This document shows positions 37,001 to 44,755 of a stretch of 51,441 nucleotides of DNA, one piece after another. This stretch comes from Bacillus sp. CGMCC 1.16541 (GTDB lineage: Bacteria; Bacillota; Bacilli; Bacillales; Bacillaceae_H), in NCBI RefSeq assembly GCF_003184905.1, contig NZ_KZ821206.1, positions 1 through 51,441 on the forward strand. Reading direction: 5' to 3'. The notes under the pieces were generated by a model, which did no database searches, was not told the DNA's origin, and saw nothing but the letters and a program-made list of their open reading frames with translations. The stretch's first letter is position 1. Each line of letters starts with the position of its first letter. The position numbers were made by a program, and so were the translations under genes.

Positions 37001-37048
37001 ATTAAAAACGGCCCCTATAAAGGCAAACGCCTTTTATAGAGCCCGTTT
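37001..37048 (-). terminator. Terminator after the permease-small gene unit
   Basis: AAACG/CGTTT (37006-37010 with 37044-37048) plus CTATAAAGG/CCTTTTATAG give a long stem. On the minus strand it ends GGCCGTTTTTAATTTCTTTTG. The 36907-37141 stretch otherwise holds a TTGTAAC/GTTACAA dyad (36965-36995) and a 17-codon frame. Confidence 0.75.
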
Positions 37049-37087
37049 CAAGAACAGACATGATATAAAAACAGCTACTGATTATAG

Positions 37088-37141
37088 TTAATTCGATGCG
37101 GTGATATTTTCACCGTACTTAATAATATCAATAACTTCCAT
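37088..37141 (-). other. 17-codon open frame directly following the small gene stop
   Basis: Immediately after the TGA of the preceding gene, in the same frame, comes ATG and 16 further codons (MEVIDIIKYGENITASN) ending in TAA. It could be a remnant of a longer C terminus cut by a stop codon, a separate short peptide, or chance. It has no ribosome site of its own. Confidence 0.3.
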
Positions 37142-37354
37142 TCACTGTTGATGAATCATAACTGATGAAAAATACTTACGCGCATCAGCTGTTAGAATTT
37201 GTAAGGTACACTCCTCAGTATGATCTGGATCTTGCTTTTCAAACTGAACAAAAGCACCACTTAAATTTTCTGTTACTCCTGTAATTTTATAACCTTTTTG
37301 GATAAGGTAATCTATTTTTTCTCGCTCAGCTAGAAATTCTTGATAGGATGACAT
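37142..37354 (-). CDS. Small hypothetical protein in the permease operon
   Basis: A 70-residue soluble protein that I cannot assign. It begins MSSYQEFLAEREKIDYLIQK and has a beta-rich middle (YKITGVTENLSGAFVQFEK) and an acidic DPDHTEECTLQILTADARKYF segment. It starts nine bases after the NCS1 permease stop codon on the same strand, following a GGTG-type ribosome site, so it is very probably co-transcribed. Its presence in the unit suggests a role linked to pyrimidine uptake or catabolism, but that is inference only. Confidence 0.7.
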   Translation of the reverse strand: MSSYQEFLAEREKIDYLIQKGYKITGVTENLSGAFVQFEKQDPDHTEECTLQILTADARKYFSSVMIHQQ

Positions 37355-37363
37355 CCTTTCACC

Positions 37364-38836
37364 TCATTCCATTGTAATCGTTGGTTTATTTTGCACTTCT
37401 AACGTTTCATCTACGTCGATAAGCCAATCTCTTCCCACTGTAATACCTAGATACAGTTCGTCGTCTGGATTGTCAATCTCTGCTTGTGCATATTTTTTAA
37501 ACCACCAGTACTTTGCTAATACATAATAGCAAGCAGTTCCTACAACAAATCCGACGATGAATGAGTAGTTTGCTAAGAAATAAGCTGCTACCCCACCTGT
37601 AATCCAAGCAATAAATCCAGCCACATTAACTCCATTAAAATACTTATACTGTCCTTCACTTTCATATAAATCTTGCACATTTACTCGACGTTTGCGTAGT
37701 AAATAATAATCAGCAAATAAAATCCCAACAATCGCTGATAATATACCCCCTATGACAAGTAATGCAGGAATGATAATTCCAAAAAGACTCCATGGCTGAA
37801 CGATTGTACCAATAATTCCTGCCATTAAGACCCCCACCCAGAAAGGCACTTTCGGGCCACCTACATTCGAAAAGATGGTTGCTGCAGGAATTAGGTTAGC
37901 AGATATATTCGTTGACCATTGTGCAAAAACAATCATAAGTAACAAAACGCCTAAAATGAGTCCACTTGCCGCTTGTTGTAACGCAACGACTGGATCATAA
38001 TTCTTCACCGCAATATACGAAACCCCACCAATTATTACCATAAACGTTTGTGTAAGTGGTAATGCAATGACACTTCCTACTAACGATGATTTATTACGCT
38101 TAAACCAGTTCCGCTCATACTTTGGTGCTTTAATAAAACGAGATATAGATGGCATATCCGCTGCTAATGTTGCCCAAAAGCCCATGTTACTCATGATAAC
38201 AATGACAAATGCTGTTACAGCTGCACCGCCTGTAACGGGACTCTCAATCCAAGACCATACCTCTCTACCTTCTTCTAATGCTTTATTTGATAGTGTTGTA
38301 TACATCCACGCTGAGATAATGATGATAATAGGAGCGGCTAAGTCAGCAAAGCGCTCTACCGCTTTAATGCCTAGTGCTGTATTAATAAGTTGAAAGATAG
38401 CGAAAAGAAAGAAACAAAGAAGCCAGTTATCGAATCCTGTCAAAACATTTAAAATTCCATTCATCGCTGTTGATCCAAAATACGTGTTAATCCCAAACCA
38501 ACAAGAAGCTGCTATTCCACGTACTAGTGAAGGAATGTGTGTACCAATCGTCCCGAAAGGAGCTCTCATATAAACAGGAAACGAAAGACCATGTTCAATG
38601 CCTATATCTCCAATAATAGTCATAAATAACCCGATGGCAACTGAACCAATAACTGTAGCAACGACGACCCATCCAAGCGATATACTCCCAACACCAGCTC
38701 CCCCAATTGCAAAAGCTGCTAATACAACGGCCATACTTACCCACATGAGCGCAAAACCAAATGTACCAATTTTTTTATCACTGTGAGCAATTGGCAATAA
38801 ATCTGGTGACTTTAAATAACTTGTTTGTTTTTTCAT
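37364..38836 (-). CDS. NCS1 family nucleobase/hydantoin permease
   Basis: A 490-residue transporter of the nucleobase:cation symporter-1 family (Mhp1, PucI, Fur4 relatives) with about twelve membrane helices. Family marks are the N-terminal DLLPIAHSDKKIGTFGFALMW, the APFGTIGTHIPSLVRGIAASCW segment at helix 3 and the substrate-site SCWFGINTYFG. The context with dihydropyrimidinase and dihydropyrimidine dehydrogenase suggests uracil, thymine, dihydrouracil or hydantoin as substrate. ATG 38836 follows AAGGGGTG by six bases. It is the first gene of its own unit, behind a dyad shared with the preT promoter region. Confidence 0.88.
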   Translation of the reverse strand: MKKQTSYLKSPDLLPIAHSDKKIGTFGFALMWVSMAVVLAAFAIGGAGVGSISLGWVVVATVIGSVAIGLFMTIIGDIGIEHGLSFPVYMRAPFGTIGTHIPSLVRGIAASCWFGINTYFGSTAMNGILNVLTGFDNWLLCFFLFAIFQLINTALGIKAVERFADLAAPIIIIISAWMYTTLSNKALEEGREVWSWIESPVTGGAAVTAFVIVIMSNMGFWATLAADMPSISRFIKAPKYERNWFKRNKSSLVGSVIALPLTQTFMVIIGGVSYIAVKNYDPVVALQQAASGLILGVLLLMIVFAQWSTNISANLIPAATIFSNVGGPKVPFWVGVLMAGIIGTIVQPWSLFGIIIPALLVIGGILSAIVGILFADYYLLRKRRVNVQDLYESEGQYKYFNGVNVAGFIAWITGGVAAYFLANYSFIVGFVVGTACYYVLAKYWWFKKYAQAEIDNPDDELYLGITVGRDWLIDVDETLEVQNKPTITME

Positions 38837-38903
38837 TGTACACACCCCTTATCATTCTAAATAAACATTCTTCATTGAACTCTTTCTTCCATCAACAGAT
38901 AAG

Positions 38904-38939
38904 CCAACATCTAAATCTTAGAAATTGATATAAAGTTGG
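38904..38939 (-). promoter_or_regulatory. CCAAC/GTTGG dyad upstream of the permease
   Basis: CCAACATCTAAATC (38904-38917) and GATATAAAGTTGG (38927-38939) form an imperfect inverted pair in the 194-base gap between hydA and the permease. The right half matches GATATAAAAGTTGG upstream of preT, apart from one missing A. A second dyad, ATGTAT-six bases-ATACAT, lies at 38951-38968. Candidate operators for the PucR-type regulator. Confidence 0.45.
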
Positions 38940-39030
38940 TAAAACCAATGATGTATGAACGTATACATAACAGTTCTCTATTTATTTATGCATGAAAAAG
39001 GGGTGAATACTTTGAATATAACTTCATCCA

Positions 39031-40449
39031 TTAGATGGTTACTTGCTCGTTACGCTCATTTTCTTGAGTAGAATTATATTTTGCTCGTTTTAAATACTGA
39101 CCATAGCCTTGTTTACCTACATATTTTTTATCCTTTACAACAAACTCACCACGACATAAAACAGAAATTGGCTCCCCTGTTACATTCATTCCTTCGAATG
39201 CGTTATAATCAACAGCCATATGATGCGTTTTAGCTGAAATGGTTCGCTCTACATTCGGGTCAAAAATAACAATATCTGCATCGGCCCCAACAGAAATGGT
39301 TCCTTTTTTAGGATGAAGGCCGAACAGCTTTGCAATTCGTGTAGACGTAATATCAACAAATTGATTTAAGGTAATTCTTCCTTTTTTTACTCCTTCTGAA
39401 AAAAGAATGGTTAAGCGATCTTCGATAATGGGGCCACCATTTGGAATTTTTGTGAAGTCCCCTCGCCCAAGTTCTTTTTGTCCTGCAAAATCAAACGAAC
39501 ATTGATCTGAACCAAGTGTTTGCAAATCACCATTTCGCAATGCACCCCATAACTCATCTTGATGCCACTTTTCTCTAAGCGGTGGCGACCATACATACTT
39601 CGCTCCTTCAAAATTCGGTTTCTCTAAATAAGTTTGATCTAAAACTAGATATTGCGGACATGTTTCGCCCCACACTTGAATCCCTTGTTTTCTCGCTTTA
39701 GCAATCTGTTCAACTGCCTGAGCACATGACACATGAACAACGTATAATTGAGAGTTTGCTAGACCTGTAAATTGCGATGCTCTTCCTGTTGCTTCTCCTT
39801 CTATCTCAGGAGGACGAGTTAGCGCGTGATAAATGGGATCTGTGTTTCCTTGTTCTAATGCTTGCTTCGTTAAATAATCAATAACATCGCCATTTTCAGC
39901 ATGGACCATGACAAGGGCACCTAAATCTTTAGCAGCTACAAGTGTACGGAACAAGGTTTCATCATCTGCTTGAAGAACATTTTTATAAGCCATAAACACT
40001 TTAAAAGAGGTAATTCCTTCTTCATTAATTACACTTGGTAACTGCTGCAAAACAGACTCTGTCATCTCTCCAACCATCAGGTGGAAACTATAGTCAATGG
40101 ACGCTTTCCCTTTTGCTTTTTCATGCCATGTTTGAATAGCCTTTTTTAAAGGTTCTCCTTTATTCGTTAAACAAAAATCAATAACAGTTGTTGTACCACC
40201 AAATGCAGCCGCAATGGTACCCGTTTCAAAATCATCCTTTGTGATTGTCCCACCAAATGGCATATCTAAATGCGTGTGAGGATCAATTCCTCCTGGGAAA
40301 ATATAATTACCTTTTGCATCAATGACTTCGCAATTAGTTTCATCAAATTGCTGACCGATTGAACTAATGACTCCATTTTCAATTAATAAATCACCACGGT
40401 ACGTGTCAGAAGCCGTTACAATCACACCATTTTTAATTATTTTTCTCAT
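39031..40449 (-). CDS. hydA: Dihydropyrimidinase / D-hydantoinase
   Basis: Hydrolyses dihydrouracil or dihydrothymine to the N-carbamoyl beta-amino acid. The 472-residue amidohydrolase has every canonical residue: H58 and H60 (GIDPHTHLDMPFGG), the carboxylated K150 (SFKVFMAYKN) with Y155, H183 (MVHAEN), H239 (VVHVSCAQA) and D315 (GSDQCSFDF). It lies 12 bases downstream of preA and shares that operon. ATG 40449 follows TAGGAGG. Confidence 0.95.
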   Translation of the reverse strand: MRKIIKNGVIVTASDTYRGDLLIENGVISSIGQQFDETNCEVIDAKGNYIFPGGIDPHTHLDMPFGGTITKDDFETGTIAAAFGGTTTVIDFCLTNKGEPLKKAIQTWHEKAKGKASIDYSFHLMVGEMTESVLQQLPSVINEEGITSFKVFMAYKNVLQADDETLFRTLVAAKDLGALVMVHAENGDVIDYLTKQALEQGNTDPIYHALTRPPEIEGEATGRASQFTGLANSQLYVVHVSCAQAVEQIAKARKQGIQVWGETCPQYLVLDQTYLEKPNFEGAKYVWSPPLREKWHQDELWGALRNGDLQTLGSDQCSFDFAGQKELGRGDFTKIPNGGPIIEDRLTILFSEGVKKGRITLNQFVDITSTRIAKLFGLHPKKGTISVGADADIVIFDPNVERTISAKTHHMAVDYNAFEGMNVTGEPISVLCRGEFVVKDKKYVGKQGYGQYLKRAKYNSTQENERNEQVTI

Positions 40450-40460
40450 ATGAAAGCCTC

Positions 40461-41747
40461 CTATTTTAGTACATCGATTTCACACTGTGAAGTTTTTGCT
40501 AACACAGCTTGACGTTGATTCCACGTCATTGGTGGATGTTCACTTGCTACTTCAACCATTGAAATTGCGTCATCGACAGGACAAACGATTGAACATAGAT
40601 TGCACCCTACGCAGTCTTCCTCTCTGACTTTTAGGTAGCTATTTCCACTCGAATCTTTTAGCATATCAATACATTGATGAGATGTATCTTCACAAGCAAT
40701 ATGACACTTGTTGCAGTTAATACAGGTTTCTGTATTAATTTGTGCCACTACTTTATAATTAAGATCTAAATCTCCCCAATCAGAGTATTTCGGAACAGCC
40801 CCTCCCACAATTTCGCTTACACTTTGAATGCCTCGGTCATCAAGGTACGTGTTTAATCCATCAATCATATCCTCTACAATACGGAAACCATGGTGCATGG
40901 CTGCGGTACAGACTTGAACACCTGTAGCTCCCATTAACATGAACTCAACAGCATCTTTCCAATTTGACACTCCACCCATACCGGAAATCGGAACGTTAAT
41001 TTTTGAATTGCGTGCACATTCTCCTACCATGTTTAAAGCAATTGGTTTAACGGCTGGACCACAATAACCACCATGTGCACCTTTACCGCCAACATGAGGA
41101 ATCGTATTCCACGAGTCAATATCTACTCCCGCTAAACTGTTAATAGTATTAATCATGCTCACTGCATCGGCTCCACCTTGTACAGCAGCTTCAGCTGTTA
41201 CAGTAATATCTGTAATGTTTGGTGTTAACTTAACAATCACAGGTGTTTGAGCGACTTCTTTTGCCCAATAAGTTTGGCGTTCAACCAAATCAGGTACTTG
41301 GCCAGAGGCAGCCCCCATCCCCCGCTCAGCCATACCATGTGGACAGCCAAAATTTAATTCTAGGCCATCTACGCCTACATCTTCTACTCTCTTTACAATT
41401 TCATGCCACTTCTCTTGTCTCGGTTCTACCATAAGTGATGCAATGATTGCATGGTCAGGAAAACGTTTCTTTGTTTCATAAATTTCCTTCAAATTCACTT
41501 CAAGCGGTCGATCTGTAATCAGTTCAATGTTATTAAAACCTGCTACACGCTGACCATTAAAGCTAACCGCTGCAAATCGAGAAGACACATTTAAGATTGG
41601 ATCACCAAGAGTTTTCCAGACAGCCCCTCCCCAGCCAGCTTCAAATGCTCGTTGCACTTGATAACCAGAGTTGGTTGGAGGTGCAGATGCTAACCAAAAT
41701 GGATTAGGTGATTGAATTCCTGCAAGATTGATACGTAAATCAGCCAT
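40461..41747 (-). CDS. preA: NAD-dependent dihydropyrimidine dehydrogenase, PreA subunit
   Basis: FMN/Fe-S subunit that reduces uracil and thymine to dihydropyrimidines. The 428-residue protein has an N-terminal DHODH-like barrel (NPFWLASAPPTNSGYQ, LELNFGCPHGMAERGMG, ISGMGGVSNWKDA) and a C-terminal ferredoxin domain. That domain carries two [4Fe-4S] sets, C342/345/348/352 and C379/382/385/389. At the position equivalent to the catalytic cysteine of mammalian dihydropyrimidine dehydrogenase (ACGQ), this protein has serine S148 (AASGQV). It is 23 bases after preT and 11 before hydA. Confidence 0.94.
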   Translation of the reverse strand: MADLRINLAGIQSPNPFWLASAPPTNSGYQVQRAFEAGWGGAVWKTLGDPILNVSSRFAAVSFNGQRVAGFNNIELITDRPLEVNLKEIYETKKRFPDHAIIASLMVEPRQEKWHEIVKRVEDVGVDGLELNFGCPHGMAERGMGAASGQVPDLVERQTYWAKEVAQTPVIVKLTPNITDITVTAEAAVQGGADAVSMINTINSLAGVDIDSWNTIPHVGGKGAHGGYCGPAVKPIALNMVGECARNSKINVPISGMGGVSNWKDAVEFMLMGATGVQVCTAAMHHGFRIVEDMIDGLNTYLDDRGIQSVSEIVGGAVPKYSDWGDLDLNYKVVAQINTETCINCNKCHIACEDTSHQCIDMLKDSSGNSYLKVREEDCVGCNLCSIVCPVDDAISMVEVASEHPPMTWNQRQAVLAKTSQCEIDVLK

Positions 41748-41770
41748 GATACAATTCCCCCTTTGTATAA

Positions 41771-43144
41771 TTACACCGTCTTGACAGTTTCTTGTGTGAG
41801 TTGTTGATGAATTGCACGAGCCGTGTCTTTACCTTGCTGTGCAGCTGTTACAACCATCGCTTCTCCTTGACCTTTTCCGAAAATTGCATCTCCACATGAA
41901 AATACTTTTGGATGAGACGTTTGATAGGTTTCTTTATTAATTTTTATGACGCCACCATCATGAGTTAATTTAAAATCATTGATTAATGGCAAATGACGCT
42001 CTTGACCGATCGCCTTAATGACTGCATCAACTTCAAGTACAAATTCAGACCCTTTCACTTCCACAGGACGACGGCGTCCATCTGCATCTGGTTCACCTAA
42101 TTGCATTTTGACACACTCAATTTGAACCACTTTCCCATTCTCATTACCAATAATTCGCTTAGGTGCTGTTAACCATCTAAATTCCACTCCGTCTTGTTTA
42201 GCAAATTCATACTCAAAGTCATAAGCCGTCATTTCTTCAACTGTTCGACGATAAAGGATTTTAACGTTTTCTGCGCCTAAACGAACCGAACAAGTTGCCC
42301 CATCGATGGCTGTATTACCTGCACCGATTACCACAACGCGTTTTCCAACAAATTCAGTCGTTAACTCGTCTGTTTTTGTCGATTTTACAAACTCAATTGC
42401 ATCATAAACACCTTCAAGATTTTCTCCTTCAATACCAATGTTCGGTACGTTTGCCATTCCGATTGCTAACACGACTGCATCATAGGCCTCTAGCAGCTCT
42501 TGCGGTGAAACATCTCTTCCTACTCTTGTATTCGTTTTAATTTCAACATCAAGGCTGCGAACTTGTTCGACTTCCCAATAAGAGATTTCTTTTGGCAAGC
42601 GGAACGAAACAATGCCATAAGTATTAAGGCCACCAGCTTCTTTTTCAGCTTCAAAAATTGTCACACTGTAGCCAAGAAGCGCTAATTCTCTAGCAGTTGA
42701 CAAACCAGCGGGTCCTCCGCCGACAATGGCTACTTTTTTACCATTTGGTTTTCCTTTTTCAAATAAAACTTGTTGATTTTTAATAGCCCAATCTGTTGCA
42801 TATCGTTGTAAATTACCAATCATAATTGGTTTTGTAGAATGATTTAATACACATGCTCCTTCACATAACTCTTCAGTTGGACAAACTCGCGCACAACTTG
42901 CTCCAACAGGATTTGAAGTCATAATGGTTTTAGCAGAGCCTTTTAGATTGCCAGAAGCAATTTTTTTAATAAAGCTTGGAATATCGATACTCGTTGGACA
43001 GGCAGTTATACAAGGAGCGTCATAACAGTACAAACATCGATTTGCTTCTTCAAGTGCATCTCGATTAGAAAGCCCTTTATGAACTTCATCGAAATTTTTC
43101 ACTACATCCTGCAATGTGGCTTGATTTTTTACAGATGAACTCAT
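41771..43144 (-). CDS. preT: Dihydropyrimidine dehydrogenase, PreT (NAD(P)H/FAD) subunit
   Basis: Electron-input subunit that passes electrons from NAD(P)H through FAD and Fe-S clusters to PreA. The 457-residue protein belongs to the GltD/DPYD N-terminal family. Cysteine-rich domain: C37/C40/C45/C49 (CLYCYDAPCITACP) and C84/C88/C94/C98; FAD loop VGGGPAGLSTA near 141-151; NAD(P) loop VVVIGAGNTAIDGA near 275. It is the first gene of preT-preA-hydA. The ATG follows TAGGGGG. Upstream there are dyads and a perfect cre site. Confidence 0.94.
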   Translation of the reverse strand: MSSSVKNQATLQDVVKNFDEVHKGLSNRDALEEANRCLYCYDAPCITACPTSIDIPSFIKKIASGNLKGSAKTIMTSNPVGASCARVCPTEELCEGACVLNHSTKPIMIGNLQRYATDWAIKNQQVLFEKGKPNGKKVAIVGGGPAGLSTARELALLGYSVTIFEAEKEAGGLNTYGIVSFRLPKEISYWEVEQVRSLDVEIKTNTRVGRDVSPQELLEAYDAVVLAIGMANVPNIGIEGENLEGVYDAIEFVKSTKTDELTTEFVGKRVVVIGAGNTAIDGATCSVRLGAENVKILYRRTVEEMTAYDFEYEFAKQDGVEFRWLTAPKRIIGNENGKVVQIECVKMQLGEPDADGRRRPVEVKGSEFVLEVDAVIKAIGQERHLPLINDFKLTHDGGVIKINKETYQTSHPKVFSCGDAIFGKGQGEAMVVTAAQQGKDTARAIHQQLTQETVKTV

Positions 43145-43177
43145 TAAACCATCCCCCTAAATATGTTGAGTAGCACC

Positions 43178-43245
43178 CCAACTTTTATAAAATTGTATGT
43201 TCTAACCCTTATACATAAATAAAACTGTTTTGATATAAAAGTTGG
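43178..43245 (-). promoter_or_regulatory. Perfect 12-base inverted repeat upstream of preT
   Basis: CCAACTTTTATA (43178-43189) and TATAAAAGTTGG (43234-43245) are exact inverted copies separated by 44 bases, within 105 bases of the preT start. A TGTAT/ATACA pair lies between them. The spacing is too long for a normal terminator; two operator half-sites for a loop-forming or multimeric regulator are more likely. The 43145-43607 gap contains no convincing gene. Confidence 0.5.
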
Positions 43246-43399
43246 ATATGTGAAATAATTGTGCATAGAAACGGTTAAGAAACCAGAAGAGAGGTGATAA
43301 CCTCTAACGCATTGGAGACACTTTTCATTGTGTATATGACATGCTGTCATGAATTTGAAGTAATAGACTAAACCTCTACATTCAGTCTTACGGAGTTAT

Positions 43400-43413
43400 T
43401 GTAAACGCTTACA
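43400..43413 (-). promoter_or_regulatory. Perfect cre site upstream of the preT operon
   Basis: TGTAAACGCTTACA matches the CcpA consensus TGWAANCGNTNWCA at every position and is fully palindromic. It lies 256 bases before preT, so it could repress or activate, or serve a promoter further upstream than assumed. Confidence 0.8.
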
Positions 43414-43567
43414 TATTTTTTGTATCAACATCAACCTTTTCCCTATTTGAAAATATCTCTCCTCCTTTAAAAATAATGATACATTACACTCATTTTACTT
43501 AAACAAGCTTTAAGAAACATTATACATATTGTAAAAAGATTCAGACTATTGATTGTTCATTGTGTAA

Positions 43568-43601
43568 AACAAAAAGAGAAGTGTACATCTATACACTTCT
43601 C
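43568..43601 (-). terminator. Terminator of the yqjC-yqjD-yqjE operon
   Basis: GAGAAGTGTA (43576-43585) pairs with TACACTTCTC (43592-43601), followed on the minus strand by TTTTTGTTTTAC. It separates yqjE from the pyrimidine operon. Confidence 0.9.
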
Positions 43602-43607
43602 CTCCTT

Positions 43608-44732
43608 TTATTCGTTTCCTGCTACCTGTTGAATAATTGAAACGACTAATTCTGTTGTTTTTACAAGCTCTTCAATTGGCATCTTTTCATTCGTGGTATG
43701 AATGTCTTCATATCCTACAGCTAAATTGACAGTTGGGATGTCAAAGCCAGCAATGACGTTTGCATCACTTCCACCGCCACTTGTTAGTAATTGAGGTGAA
43801 CGACCAATTTTCTCTACTGCTTGCTTGGCAACTTCAACAACATGGTCTCCTTCACCAAACTTGAATCCTGGGTACATCACATGTATCTCTACTTCTGCAC
43901 GCCCACCAAATTCAGCAGCTGCTCCTTCAAAGGCTTCTTTCATCTTTTGCACTTGTGCTTCCATTTTCTCAGGAACTAATGAGCGAGCTTCTGCTAAAAT
44001 GTCGACACGATCACAGACGATGTTCGTTTGTGTACCACCTTCAAAACGGCCAATATTTGCTGTCGTTTCACTATCGATACGACCTAAAGGCATTTTAGAG
44101 ATTGCTTTTGCTGCTAACGTAATAGCGGACACTCCTTTTTCAGGCGCTACACCAGCATGAGCTGTCTTTCCAAAAATTGTAACTTTCACTTTTGCTTGTG
44201 TCGGTGCTGCTACAATGATGTTTCCAACTTTACCATCACTATCAAGGGCGTAACCAAATTTAGCTGTTACAAGAGCAGGATCTAACGCTTTTGCTCCTAC
44301 TAAACCTGATTCTTCACCGACTGTAATAATAAATTGAATCGTTCCATGCGCAATGCTATTCTCTTTTAACACTTGAATAGCTTCGAGCATTGCTGCTAGC
44401 CCTGTTTTATCATCTGCACCTAAAATGGTTGTCCCATCTGTTAAAATGTAGCCGTCTTGAATGGAAGGTTTAACTCCTTTACCTGGTACGACTGTATCCA
44501 TATGAGATGTAAAGTAAATAGAATCTACATCTTCTTTTGTACCTTTAAGTGTACAAATTAAGTTACCTGCTCCGTGACCTGTAACACTTGTTGTATCATC
44601 TTCTACGACCTCAACACCAAGAGCTGTAAACTTTTCTGTTAATAATTTTGCAATTTCCGTTTCATATTTTGTTTCTGAGTCTACTTGTACTAACTCTAAA
44701 AATAAGTCAACTAGACGCTGTTCGTTTACCAT
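43608..44732 (-). CDS. yqjE: M20 family metallopeptidase YqjE (peptidase T-like)
   Basis: A 374-residue M20 exopeptidase resembling peptidase T. Metal and catalytic motifs are FTSHMDTVVPG (first metal histidine/aspartate), LGADDKTGLAAMLEA, the ITVGEESGLVGAKAL glutamates, and the C-terminal YEDIHTTNEKMPI histidine; a dimerisation domain lies in the middle. A tripeptidase or aminopeptidase role is most likely. M20 enzymes also include N-carbamoyl amidohydrolases, but this resembles PepT/YqjE rather than that group. ATG 44732 follows GGAGGG by six bases. Third gene of yqjC-D-E. Confidence 0.9.
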   Translation of the reverse strand: MVNEQRLVDLFLELVQVDSETKYETEIAKLLTEKFTALGVEVVEDDTTSVTGHGAGNLICTLKGTKEDVDSIYFTSHMDTVVPGKGVKPSIQDGYILTDGTTILGADDKTGLAAMLEAIQVLKENSIAHGTIQFIITVGEESGLVGAKALDPALVTAKFGYALDSDGKVGNIIVAAPTQAKVKVTIFGKTAHAGVAPEKGVSAITLAAKAISKMPLGRIDSETTANIGRFEGGTQTNIVCDRVDILAEARSLVPEKMEAQVQKMKEAFEGAAAEFGGRAEVEIHVMYPGFKFGEGDHVVEVAKQAVEKIGRSPQLLTSGGGSDANVIAGFDIPTVNLAVGYEDIHTTNEKMPIEELVKTTELVVSIIQQVAGNE

Positions 44733-44755
44733 ATGTATCCCTCCAAAAACTAACA

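Noticed and set aside
43144-43350. Open frame of 68 codons ending at the preT start
   Set aside because: No ribosome site, no recognisable composition, and it lies across the inverted repeat and palindromes; more likely upstream regulatory DNA.
43608-44732. YqjE as the missing N-carbamoyl-beta-alanine amidohydrolase
   Set aside because: It looks like peptidase T, belongs to the conserved yqjC-D-E unit and is cut off from the pyrimidine operon by a strong terminator.
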